From: Persicaria tinctoria
Taxonomy: Eukaryota > Streptophyta > Magnoliopsida > Caryophyllales > Polygonaceae
DNA length: 64,000 nucleotides
Assembly: GCA_037127255.1 (NCBI GenBank)
Contig: JBANSL010000009.1
Location: 38,352,975-38,416,974 of the forward strand
Direction of reading: 5' to 3'
The notes beneath the pieces are model-generated. The model was given only the letters and a program-made list of their open reading frames with translations, had not been told where the DNA came from and did not search any database. The position numbers and the translations under genes were made by a program. Position 1 is the stretch's first letter, and every line of letters starts with the position of its first letter. Shown piece by piece: positions 43,094 through 53,886 of this stretch.

Positions 43094-45308
43094 TTCTACT
43101 TGTATTTGGACCTTCCTCTATCATTAGTTTTCTCCTCTCTACCCCGATATAATATATTGGATAGAGTTTGTTATACAAGGTTTCCTTAAGAACAACCCAA
43201 AGCCAATAACGCCATACGCATCTTTCTTCATACTCCATGTTAGCGTAGATTCGATCTTTTTGAATAAGATTTTTCTAGTTTGCTTGTCATTGTCTTTTTT
43301 TTTTTGGAATATTATCATTACTCGCAATTTGATCAAGATGTGAATGGCCAATTTTGCTAACCTGCTTATTGTAAGCTTGTTTATGGCCCTTAAAAGAGAG
43401 GTGGGGGTGACACTGAGTCACTTGTTTTGTATAAGATATCTGTTCATTTAGCATTTTTTTAATAATCCCTAAAGATAAGATGTTTCTCGATCAAGGCAAA
43501 ATTGTTATTAAAATTGTTGCCAAAATTCTTCTCAAGGCAATAATCCCTCCAGTTAGTCGGCCCTAGACACGAGTTAAATCGACATCTAAACCAATTGACC
43601 AGCACTAACATGTACGAAACAACACCCCATTGGAGGTTGAATTCTAGGCACAACTTGGTAAACAAATGGACCAAGAGAGAACTCTTACACATCACTATCC
43701 ATTGTTTTTCTTGACATTTAGACAAAAAAACAAGCATTGTCTTCCGCCTGAAAGGTGTTACAGATTTATAATTGAACTTAGTTACATGTACAAAAGCATG
43801 TTTACCACACAAATAAAATGTACTAATCTTTACTTTCACTTCAGTTACTGCTAAATAACAAGGGTAGACAACAACAACAACAACAAAATACAAAACTTGA
43901 TCGTGCACAGTCTTATAGCTATGAGAAATGATGAGAAAGATGAGGTTGTTGCTCGGAAGACAGTTCTTTAAATGATACTTGAACAAACCATAACCCAATA
44001 TCATGAGTAGACCACCTCCAATACTCTTAGGTCCGAGCTTATTAATTTTTGCAATTCCCATTCGGGTAATCCATAAGCAGGGTTCATTCAACCAACAAAA
44101 AGAAAGAGTTTTACCAAAAAGAGGCAAATAAATTGCACTGTACAAAGCCTCCACTATAATGATGTAGTTGAAACTAGTAGTCGGGAATATTTGTTCGATA
44201 CAAGAACACCTTATCAACCAAGGATTTGCACTACTATTACAATAAAAACTAAAAAAATCACCAGAATAGCAATGACTTCTCTAACAAGATGGTAGTGACA
44301 TACCATGTTCGTGCAATATTTATACCATTTAGCTGGAGCTTCACCGAGCCTGATTCACCTGCACCACCATTACGGTTGTTTGATTCAGAGTTCATTGAGG
44401 CCCTAACCTTCAGTAGATCTAACTTATTCACAACCGAGGGGGATGCACAAGGAGCAACGGTGGAGGCAAGCAGCGAAACACTTGTAGGAAACACTTGTAG
44501 GAAATTTCACTTTTATTTGTCTTAGCAACATTGAAGGAGAGAAATCCCTCAACCTTGTTTTTGCCCTTACGGGGGTTATTGAGTGGAGAACACAAGTCTC
44601 CCACCAGTTAGTCTTTGTCTTTGTCAATGACGCCATATTTCATGACGTGCACAAGATGTAATATAACGAAAGTATTCAGTTGAGAAAAAGACAACGAAAA
44701 GAACCCTCGGGAGGTGTGTGTGATGTTGGGTTGAAAGAGACCGCTCAAACACCAACTTTTATAGCCGAAAAATTGAGATAGAGACCAAGACCAGGGATAG
44801 AACATCCAAGGTGAAAACAAGTACCTTTCTATCAGCTAGGTAAACAGGAGGAAGAACCGAACCCTCCTCCACCGAAACGAAGGCTTGCAATCAAATCCGG
44901 ATGAGACCCCCATGGAAGAGTGACTAACCTTGCACAGATCTTTGTGGCAGCAAGAAGCGCCACCATGGCCAGGCCACCAAGACACGCACGACATCAAGGC
45001 GCAACACCGACACTTAATCCGGTGAGACTCTTTTTTCCTTTTTCTGAAGTTTTTCCCCACCTTCTCGACCCTTTGGCTTCCAATCTCATGGATTTCAGAT
45101 CCTCGATCGTGGTTCTCCTTCACCATGGAATCTCCCCTATTCTGTAAGGATTGAAAGATGTTTGGTGGGTTTTGTGGAACAAATCAAGACGAGACATGCT
45201 GGATTGCACAATAGAATTAGGGATTTGGGATTCAGATCGACACAAATAGGGGCGCGGGAGATAGTGGTCAGGTGCGTTCATTTGCACCAAAGAAGGTTTT
45301 TTTTTTAC
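43094..45308 (-). other. Presumed LINE 5' UTR and ORF1 region, not recognisable
   Basis: Between the endonuclease start and the right outer target copy lie 2.2 kb, the size expected for LINE 5' UTR plus ORF1. Open minus-strand stretches at 43459-44217, 44258-44494 and 44836-45126 show no ORF1 domain I can name. A (CAA)n microsatellite lies at 43868-43886. Assignment is by position only. Confidence 0.4.
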
Positions 45309-45409
45309 CTCGAATGCTTACTACCAATGGAATTTGACATATTGTTACAAAATTTATAAACCGATGAAATTGATAAATTGTACGGAGTATAAAATAAGGA
45401 TCGAATGTG

Positions 45410-46905
45410 TTATGCCAAGGAGGAGAGAGCTCTTGGTTTTCGCGATATGGAGGCTTTCAATTTGCCCATGCTGACCAAGATGGGGTGGCGTATTCTGAAT
45501 GAACCAAACTCTTTGCTGACAAGACTTCTCAAGGCCAGATACTTCCCTCGAACAACTTTCCTAGATTGAAGCCCAAATTGGGACTCAACCAAGCTATCTC
45601 TAGAGGAGTTTACTTAAGATTAAAAGGGTGTTGGAGGAGGGAAGTTATTGGATAGTTGGGAATGGGGCAAGTTTAGGTCATTGGAAGGATAGGTGGTTAC
45701 CTATACCAACTTCTTTTAGACTGATGGCAAACCCAAGGGGCAGAGATAGGGGTGTTTGCGTTCTTGATTTCATTGATTGGGAGCAGGTAGACCCGGGTAA
45801 ACGCGGGCGCGGGCCGGGCTTGGGACGGGCTTTACTCAAGATTTTGTCCCGTTGTTGCGGACGCGGGCCGGGCTAAGCCCGCTTACCGGGTTGGAAGTCG
45901 TGTCCAAGCCCGTTCGCAAATGCGGGCGCAGGTAGCCCGCGGGTACCCGCAAACCTAATTAATTTTTCTTATTAAGATTATATTAAGCCTATTATAATCA
46001 ATTTTAATATATATATATATTACATATATTATTTATATACTACCTACTATTTTTAATATATATATATGTTACATATATAAAATGAATACATATTATTTAC
46101 ATAAGCCTACTGTTTTTTTTTTTTAATAAATACCAACTGTTTTTATATGTTTTTAAAAAAAATATCTACTGTTTTTTTATGTTTTTAAAATAAATAGCTA
46201 CTGTTTTTTTTAAATAAATACCTATTTTTAAAAGAATGATAATATTATTTATTACATATATATACACATATATTACTGTTTTTATATGTTTTTAATTTTT
46301 TAAATTAATAATATATATTAAAAAAATAGCAAGCACCCATTACGGGCCTAGCGGCCCGCAACGGGTAGATTGGCTTACCCAATCCCGTTCCTGCTGCGGA
46401 CACGGGCCGGGCCTAGCGGCCCGCATGGGCTTTTCTCCCTACCCAAACCTATCCAATTTCGCGGGCGGGCCGGCCCGCGTTTGCCCAGGTCTAGGAGCAG
46501 GGATGTTGGGATGAGGTGGTTATCCAGTCGGCCTTTCTGTAGTGTGATGCGGAGTTGATCATGGACATACACCTGGGTGTGACCCTTTGACAGAGGATTG
46601 CCTAACCTGATATTATTCGAAGGACGGGAATTTCTTTGTCAAATCAGCATATCATTTTATTATGGATAGGCAGGGAAGGGAGGAGGCGAGGGTGCAATGC
46701 TCGATCAAGATTGGGATGAGCAAGTTATGGAAGGAGATGTGGAAGGTACATGTCATACTGAGAGTTCGAAACCTCCTCTGGCGCTCAAGCAAGGGTATAT
46801 TGTTGGGAAAATTAGTGTCCTTCATAATAGGGGAGCCATTTCCGACCCAAGATGTGAATTTTGCGGGGTTGAAGACTCGGTAATGCATGCAATTTACGGG
46901 ATTCG
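45410..46905 (+). pseudogene. Second LINE fragment: RT C-terminus and zinc-binding domain
   Basis: The plus strand encodes ERALGFRDMEAFNLPMLTKM and LLTRLLKARYFPRTTFL. It continues with SYWIVGNGASLGHWKDRWLP up to the hAT insertion at 45788, then resumes with KLWKEMWKVHVILRVRNLLW and CEFCGVEDSVMHAI. These are consecutive blocks of the LINE RT C-terminus and zf-RVT. Frames change several times. It is truncated at both ends with no RT core. Confidence 0.8.
45780..46501. mobile_element. hAT-type MITE, 706 bp
   Basis: Inverted ends TAGACCCGGGTAAACGCGGG (45788) and the complement of TAGACCTGGGCAAACGCGGG (ending 46493) are flanked by GGAGCAGG at 45780-45787 and 46494-46501. An 8-bp duplication and TAG-type ends with GC-rich subterminal CGGGCCGGGC repeats fit hAT MITEs. 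The interior is AT-rich and non-coding. Confidence 0.92.
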
Positions 46906-47025
46906 TTCAACCCTTTCGGGATTTTGGTTAGACTCTTTCGGGATTTTGGTTAGACTCTTTCGAGATTTTGGTCGAGAACTTGTAAATTCATATATATATG
47001 TATTTATGTAAAAAAAAAATACATA

Positions 47026-47070
<45 letters not shown>

Positions 47071-47130
47071 GAAAAGATATATATGTATTTTTTTTTTTAC
47101 ATAAATACATATATATCTTTTCTACCTATA
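46906..47130. repeat. Short tandem repeat and AT-rich inverted repeat
   Basis: A 22-bp unit (TTTCGGGATTTTGGTTAGAC plus TC) is repeated about 2.5 times at about 46914-46980. Then arms of about 45 bp containing ATTTATGTAAAAAAA and its complement flank a (TA)n core (about 46992-47108). The block could form a cruciform. No coding is seen. Confidence 0.75.
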
Positions 47131-47289
47131 TATCTTGATTAGTCGTGCACGCCAAGCTGGGAACACACACACACACACTCGGTCTCCCTCGGGCTCAAAA
47201 CACAAGCTCTCGGGCCTCCTCGGACCCAAGGAAAATCTTTGGGCCCAAGGATTAAGTTCCCAACTTGGCGTGCACGACTAATCAAGATA
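47131..47289. repeat. Inverted repeat, 34-bp arms around 91 bp
   Basis: Arm 1 (47131-47164) and arm 2 (47256-47289) are complementary at 33 of 34 positions and include AGTCGTGCACGCCAAG. The core has a (CA)n run and CTTGGGCCCAAGG-like phrases. A partial third copy (CGTGCACGCCAAGG) follows at about 47302-47315. It looks like a small foldback or MITE-like unit, but I find no convincing target duplication. Confidence 0.7.
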
Positions 47290-47859
47290 GAGAATGAAGA
47301 ACGTGCACGCCAAGGAGTTTACAGATCCAATCCCGAAAGATGGAATTGGTGGTGCAAGGTGGTGGAGACGCAAAAAACAAGGGGAACATGTGGAGAAAGG
47401 GGGAAATGATGAGGGAGAAGGGAAAGGAGGATGAGGATGTGAGGAAGAAGAATCTCCAGAATGATGCTAGAGAGGACTCGTCGGTGACGTAGAGATTGGA
47501 TAGGTTGAAAACGACGACATGATTGTACAAAGGTCGGCGCAACCGCGCACCCATATCTGAAATCAGAGGATGTGAGGGATGGCGAATATCGGGTATGCGG
47601 ACGAGGAGCAAACCGACGATGATTGAGACCAAAACTGGTCAAAATCAAGGCCGGTTTGGGGGGGATTTAACGGGATTTAAGGGTGGACAACCAACCTAAG
47701 GGCGACATATGTGAAGACGGTGGTGCAACCAGCCTCTAGAGGAGGAGGAAGACCAGGATTAGGGGCGCGAGCAAAAGGCCAGACGTGTTCTTTTGGGTCC
47801 AAAAAGGGGTTTTCGCAAGAGTGTTTTAGCACATCGCTGGAGGAGGCGCGAGGCTGGGT
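47290..47859. other. Unassigned sequence upstream of gypsy pol-end fragment
   Basis: Contains overlapping short open frames on both strands but no motif I recognise. Base composition is richer in G/C than its surroundings. Confidence 0.4.
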
Positions 47860-48075
47860 ATGCAGAGGAAGGATGATACGGGACCATCTTCTACACCTCT
47901 GGACACCCCTATCATACTCAAAGAAGGACTAATGACTCGAGCCCGAGCTAAGAAGCTTCAACGCGACTCATTCATGTTTTTGAGTCATGTCTTGTTCTTG
48001 AGCACGGTTCAACTCCCGGAGCCTACATTGAAGAGCTACATGTGTATAGGACTTAGTGAGGCCGATCCTCCTTAG
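47860..48075 (+). pseudogene. Fragment resembling the C-terminal end of a Ty3/gypsy pol
   Basis: An open stretch encodes GLMTRARAKKLQ, a phrase typical of the extreme C-terminus of plant gypsy polyproteins just before the 3' LTR. It ends at 48075 and is followed by an LTR-like block (to 48827) and a PBS. No integrase precedes it. If correctly read, internal sequence lies on both sides of this LTR. Confidence 0.45.
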
Positions 48076-48089
48076 ACCTTCTAGGAGCC

Positions 48090-48827
48090 GATTTGGCTAA
48101 GTCTTAAATATTGCTTTATTTCCTCTATTAGTAACTTTTCAACTTAAGTTATTTTAGGAAACTTTTAGGGTTATTTTAATAATTTCGTTAAGTTATTTAT
48201 TTTATTCCCTATGGCAAAAAATCAGCCTTTCTAAGTTAAATAGTCGGCATTCCCATTGTAGAACACTAGTTGAATATTATTGAAAGTTTCTCTTGTGAAA
48301 AAAAACACATTGAGCGTTCTAAGTCAATCGATTCGAAGCGTTGCTCATCGATTGCACAATTGGTATAGATCTTGCTTGGTTTGCTTTGAGTTCATCAACC
48401 TTGGAGAGCTTGGTGATCCTGGTAATCACAAGTCCCTCCTTGTGCCTCCAAGTTGTCTGCTTGGTTGTGTAAAGTTGTAGAGGCGGGCTTTATAGTCGTT
48501 GATATATGGTTCCTACCCTCTAAGGAGGTCTGGGGTCTTTATCTCGTTCTATCTTAGTTCGAATCACCAATCTATCAGTCTTTTTCATTACTTTTGTCGA
48601 GTCTATAGTTGCTGAATTTCGAGTCTTGCTTCTTTACTTTAGTCGATATCGAGTCAGAGTCTTGCTTCTTTACTTTAGTCGTGTTCCTTGCTGCGTTTAT
48701 TTGAATCTTGGCCGAGTTCTTGATCATCTTGATCGAGATCCTTAAGTTCTTGGTCGTTCTTGTTGAGTTCTTGAGTCTATTGTTTGATAGTTGAAGATCG
48801 GGCCATCCTACAGCTAACCCCGTATCA
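48090..48827 (+). repeat. Probable LTR of the right-hand Ty3/gypsy element
   Basis: The block ends ...CCCCGTATCA at 48827, three bases before a PBS, as an LTR should. Its left edge is uncertain (about 48090) because no second LTR is in the window and no clear TG boundary or target copy was found. It contains local repeats (TCTTGCTTCTTTACTTTAGT twice, about 48626-48680). Confidence 0.5.
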
Positions 48828-48830
48828 AAT

Positions 48831-48842
48831 TGGCATCAGAGC
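48831..48842 (+). other. Gypsy primer binding site
   Basis: TGGCATCAGAGC matches the initiator tRNA-Met complement TGGTATCAGAGC at 11 of 12 positions and directly follows the LTR end. Confidence 0.75.
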
Positions 48843-50146
48843 TTTGGTTTCCGACATCAAAGTTGTGTCTTTTATTTCCCTAAACACAAAACCTACAAAA
48901 ATAGAGTCTTTTTCTTTGTTCTTGGTCTTTACTTCTTGAATCTTGATTTTGATTATTACTAATCTCTTGTTTGTGATTGTTTGTGGTTGTTAGCTCTAAA
49001 CACAAGCCAGCGAGTCCCTTGCAAGCCGAAAACAACAACTCGAGCAACCCTAGTCGACGGCAGTGCTCATAGTCGAGTTCGGCCGACCCTATTGCTCGCA
49101 AACCCTAGTTTGTTGCTTGCTTCTATCTTGTTCTATCTGAGATCTATCTATTTTGATTGCCTACTTTAAATTCTGATTTTTTTGTGGTAGATATAATTGT
49201 TTTATCTATCATAAATTATAAAAGGCCTTTAATAGATCTATTTACCAAAGATAGTCATACTTCATCTATATATAGTTTCGATAGTCCTTTGTTTCATTGT
49301 TAGTTTTCTTGCATTAGTTAAAAAAACAAAAACAAAAAAACAGTCCGAAAATTCATATATATATATATATTCGAAGCTTTGACCTAGGAGGATAAAATTT
49401 ACTAGGGGCAAAAGTAAGTTTAAAAAAAAAAAGGATTGTGATCTAGTGCAAGAAAGCTCCAAGGACCAATTTTTATTTTTGGTGAAATCTCTAGCCCTAG
49501 TCGACAACCTCATACACTTACCTCACAAAACACATATTTTGAACCCCTCCCTACCTTGCAACTACAATATCCTTACTAAGGGTTGAATCAAAAGAGGTAA
49601 AAGTTCCAAGTTTTCTTTTCTTTTCCTTATTTTTCTTTTATTTTATCCATTGTCGAGTTGCTACAGTTTTTGTCGAGTGCTTCTCGAGTACTTTCTAGCT
49701 TTGTCGAGTTGCTTTGCTTGTGTGTCGAGTACTCTTGTGCTGATTGAGTGCTCCTTACCTTTTGTCGAAGTTATTGTTGGTCTTGTCGAGTACTCACCTT
49801 CCTTGTGTCGAGTTCTCTTGCTTTGTTCTCCTTGTGTTGAGTCGTTATAGCTACTGTCGAGTACCTTACAGCTTCTGTCGAGTGCCCTTTTGCAATTGTC
49901 GAGTGCTTTACATCCCTATCGAGTGCTCTTGTGTGTGTCGAGTAACTTGTTTGGTGTTTCTTGTTCATTCTCTTGATTTTCTTATCTTGATTGTTAGGTT
50001 TTTGCTTGAGTGTTGATTTGCCCAACGCAGATTGAAACAACAAGCGTAGACATACCAATTAGAGAGGAGATTGAGTGAAACACTAGGTGAGGTTGTTTAT
50101 ATTTTTCACTAACTTTTACATAGTTCCTTGTTTGCCTTTATTTGCA
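48843..50146 (+). other. Gypsy 5' leader between PBS and gag
   Basis: 1.3 kb of non-coding leader. It holds a (TA)n run near 49355, T/C-rich tracts, and the TGTCGAG-motif array at 49650-49960. A leader of this kind would carry packaging and translation signals, but none can be named from sequence. Confidence 0.55.
49650..49960 (+). repeat. Iterated TGTCGAGT(G/A)CT motif array in gypsy leader
   Basis: About a dozen copies or near-copies of TGTCGAGT, often followed by TGCT, ACTC or GCTTT, recur every 20-35 bp, separated by T-rich sequence. Spacing is irregular, so this is an array of a short motif and not a regular satellite. Confidence 0.75.
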
Positions 50147-50529
50147 ATGTCTCAGCAGATTCACGACGAGAACAATGCCAACAATGACAACAATGACAAA
50201 AACGACAACGACTCCAGCACCACCGTTGAAACACCCCCTTTTTAGATCCCAAAGGAGTGTTGCAGCGCTAGTGAATCCGCAGACTTTAATGTCTTTGAAT
50301 TCACCTGAGGCTTATAGGGACATGCAACCATGCTCCCATAAACAAGAGGATAATTTAAATACAATAGAATATGCGGAAGTGAACATTAGTTTAAATATCC
50401 GATCATAATAAGATAAAAATGCCAAAACCATAAAGTATGCATAATTCCAAAATAACTGAAATTAAAGTAGCGATGCGGAAACTTTTAGAGGTTGAAAACT
50501 TGTAAAAATATTCAATAAATGACAGTCTG

Positions 50530-50675
50530 CTCTTCAACTCTCTCCTGCTCCGCTGCTTGCACTAGACCTGTGGAATGTGGTCTGGTGTTTCGTGAGAACG
50601 AACTCTTCAACTCTCTCCTGCTCCGCTGCAGGCACTAGACCTGTGGAATGTGGTCTGGTGTTTCGTGAGAACGAA
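50530..50675. repeat. 73-bp tandem duplication
   Basis: Units 50530-50602 and 50603-50675 are nearly identical (TGCTTGCACT versus TGCAGGCACT is the visible difference). It lies in the left part of LTR-like copy 2 and is absent from copy 1 at the matching place. Confidence 0.9.
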
Positions 50676-52282
50676 GGACACTAGCCATCCAATAAATAGG
50701 ATGGTTAGTACAATAAAGACTAGCAATTGATAGGGAAAATGTTCAGACTTTAACCTTGCAGTGACCATAAAACGGTATGTCTCAGGTTAAGGGAATGACA
50801 CGAATATTTATAGTAGAAACTGAATGAAAAGGATAAATTACATCAAGCAGACGGGTATGCAATTTATCGAAATTGGCAAGGAGATTGGCCACAGGGCCGC
50901 ATTCGACGCGGAAGAATTTAAAAAGACACGTCAAAGGAAAATCACGAAACATGCAAAAGGCATTGAACGAAATCACTTCCTTGACTTCCGATGATTAGCT
51001 GATGACAACCAGACGAGATTTTAGCACCTATCGAATCCAACGGAAAAGGAATATTAATATTGATATTTTATGAAATTAACTTTATTTAACTCAATTTGAA
51101 ATTGAATTAATTATATAAAGTTAAATATTATATACCAATATGAATTCCTCGGGGAGCGAGATCCGGCGTGAGTGCGTCGAGATTTCTCGGTGTCGGTGAA
51201 ACGGGCAAGAATTGAACAGTTTAGGAATATTGGCCACTTAACTTAATAAATAATTAAGTTAGGGCCAGAAGCGGAAATAAAATAAAAACAAGGGGATTTC
51301 TGTAATTGTTTCCAATGAGATTAAAACACCCCCGTTTGCTTCTTCCTCCTCGAACTCACTTACAGAGGAACCAACGAAGCTTCTCGGTGGCGATTGCTCT
51401 CGACAGACGGCGATCTGGGGACGACGACCGGCGCAGGGATCGGCGACAGTAGTCGGAGGTGATGGGCAGCGGCTGCAGGGCTCGGCTGCACTGCGATGGA
51501 TTCGGCGGCGAAGGCTCGCGGCTCTGCAAGGGCAGGCGAACAGGGGTTCGTCTCCGGCGAGGAGATTGACGACGGTGGTGGCGCAGGGCAGAAGTGGTGA
51601 CGGTGACGGTACAGCAGCGGCCCTCGGACAAGGATCGAAGTCGGTGCTCTTCCTCCGGCGTCGATGCGCGAGTGCAGCGACAAATCGGGCGGCTCGGGCG
51701 GCCTCAACCCTCTGTTCTCCGGCCAGGCGGTGCTGCAGTGGCTCGGTTGGTGGTAATGTAGGACTGCGGAAGTCCGGCACCGGTGCACTGCAGTGGTGGC
51801 TGCTGGTGGTGGAGCTTGGACAGTCCGTCGGTGATGGCTCACGGGAGCAATTAGGAGAGAAATGTTTGTTTGTGAGTTGTGGAGAATAACGAGACCCCTT
51901 TGCCTCTATTTAGAAGGCTGAGTTCGAACATGATAGGGAGGAAAGGGTTAATCAGTTCCAATTTCTGAGATCTCGCTGATGGTTGAGATTGGGGATGATC
52001 CCAATTGGAGTTATCTGAACTCATAAGGAAGATAACCAGATGAAGGGAAAAAAAAATCAAAATAAAAATAAAAATTTCCATCTTTCAATCTTGTTTCACC
52101 ACCGTGGACCATCCAAAGTGCCCCAACTTTTGGGCTGAATTCCTTGTACCCGAATTTGGGTTGAGAATGGAGCTTTTCTATTGGGTTTCCTCTTTAAACA
52201 AATAAAATAGATATTTGACTATATATTATACATATATATGGATCCATCTATATATATTAAATATATATTAGCGGAAAGAAAA

Positions 52283-53463
52283 TCTATATAAACTCTTAAT
52301 TTAGAAGAGTTTAGGATGATGTGTCATTCTTATACACATTTTAGTAGTCTTAACTAATCATTTTTTTTTTTCATTTTCTTTAATTCTCCTTTTTTATTCA
52401 TTTTTCTTTAATTCTTTTTTTTTTCCTTTAATTTTACTAACTATTGGGCTTAATTCAAAACATTGAATTTAATCTAATATAACTATTGGGTTTAATCAAA
52501 TTTATTAACTAACTATCTATATAAACTCTTAATTTAGAAGAGTTTAGGATGATGTGTCATTCTTAGACACATTTTAGTAGTCTTCACTCTTAACTAATCA
52601 TTTTTTTTTCATTTTTTTTATTTTCTTTAATTCTCTTTTTTTATTCATTTTTCTTTAATTCCTTTTTTTTCCTTTAATTTTACTAATTATCTATATCTAT
52701 ATAAACTCTTAATTTAGAAGAGTTTAGGATGATGTGTCATTCTTAGACACATTTTAGTAGTCTTAATTAATCATTATTTTTTTTAGTTTCTTTAATTCTC
52801 CTTTTTTATTCATTTTTCTTTAATTCTTTTTTTTTTCCTTTAATTTTACTAACTATCTATATCTATATCTATATCTATATAAACTCTTAATTTAGAAGAG
52901 TTTAGGATGATGTGTCATTCTTAGAGACATTTTAGGAGTCTTAACTAATCATTATTATTTTTTTCATTTTTTTATTTTCTTTAATTCTCCTTTTTTATTC
53001 ATTTTTCTTTAATTCTTTTTTTTCCCTTTAATATTACTAACTATCTATATCTATATCTATATATCTATATATAACTTTAAATCAGAAGACTTATGCTGAC
53101 GTGTCAGCTTATCCTTGATTTTAGCTCATTTAACTAATCATCTTTTTCCTACTCTTTTATTTTTTTTTCCCTCTCTTACATTTCTTTCCCTTCAACTAAT
53201 CATTTTTTCCTTTTTCCCCTTTTTATTTTTTGGAATTGCTTTTCATCTTTGAAATAACAAATGGGTTTATTTCAAAATATTAAATTAATATTAACCTAAA
53301 ATGGAGTTCATCTTGATTGAGCTTATTATATCTTTCTTTTATAAGTTTATTTGTATAATTTTAATTCAAAATATTAAACTAATATTTATTTAATTGCATA
53401 ATATTATTTTATTTTTAAAATTTATTTTAACAAAATCGCGCCATGGCGCGGGAACTATACTAG
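52283..53463 (+). mobile_element. Non-autonomous Helitron with repeated 5' ends
   Basis: The 5' end TCTATATAAACTCTT at 52283 follows an A. The 3' end is a CGCGC-CATG-GCGCG hairpin (53436-53449) then GGAACTATACTAG ending 53463, followed by T. The first 29 nt equal those of the large Helitron, so the two are one family. The 5' end recurs at 52516, 52696, 52874 and, diverged, at 53064, each followed by GAGTTTAGGATGATGTGTCA or a variant and T-rich filler. There are no genes. It sits inside LTR-like copy 2. Confidence 0.9.
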
Positions 53464-53886
53464 TATTATTTAATTTAACTTTATAAATTAAATAACTTAA
53501 ATATCAAGAATGTTTAGATGATAAAATTAGAATAATATAATTATTCTAATTTATATTATATATCTTATGTGAATTTATTAGCTTCCCAAATTCACATAGT
53601 ATAGTATAATATTATTTAAAGAAGGCGAAACTAATTAAAATAACTCAACCTTTAATGGGGTGTTAAAAATATATCTCAACCTTTCAAACGTAAAATAAAT
53701 ATCCCGATCTTTGTAGGTGATGTTAAAATAATATCACAACAATTTTATCTAAAAAAAAAAATGATGACATGGCAAAGAATTTTTTTTATAAAAGGCAAAA
53801 CTATTAAAAAAATCAGTATTTAATATGAGTTTGTCAAACCATGGGTTCAGTAGATTTTTTTAAAATCAAAAGCCGGTTTTCTAAAC

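Larger units (their letters stand above)
10945..45323 (-). mobile_element. L1-type LINE, full-length but split by nested insertions, with outer TSDs
   Basis: LINE protein segments run in minus-strand order through three blocks: endonuclease and RT N-terminus (43093-41594), rest of RT (14966-14276), then zinc-binding RT extension and RNase H (12680-10990). An A-rich tail ends at 10960. A 15-bp sequence at 10945-10959 recurs at 45309-45323 with one mismatch (both end GAATGCTTAC), as expected for a target duplication. Removing the Sirevirus (14972-41598) and the repeat at 12681-14275 leaves roughly 6 kb, a normal plant L1 length. The endonuclease and RT are broken by stops and frameshifts. The internal junction with the Sirevirus is certain; the 5' limit depends on the imperfect duplication. 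Confidence 0.75.

Noticed and set aside
43459..44217. Calling this a membrane protein gene
   Set aside because: The hydrophobic look follows AT-rich composition. There is no family motif and it lies where LINE 5' sequence is expected.
47860..48075. An independent small gene
   Set aside because: The TRARAKKLQ phrase is typical of a gypsy pol C-terminus, and the open frame has no promoter or splice context of its own.
49650..49960. CRISPR-like array
   Set aside because: Motifs are too short, spacing is irregular, there are no unique uniform spacers, and the setting is a plant retrotransposon leader.
51259..51889. GC-rich open frames (Arg/Pro/Ala-rich) as a host gene
   Set aside because: Overlapping frames on both strands, no domain, no splice structure. 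They lie within LTR-like copy 2 with a counterpart in copy 1.
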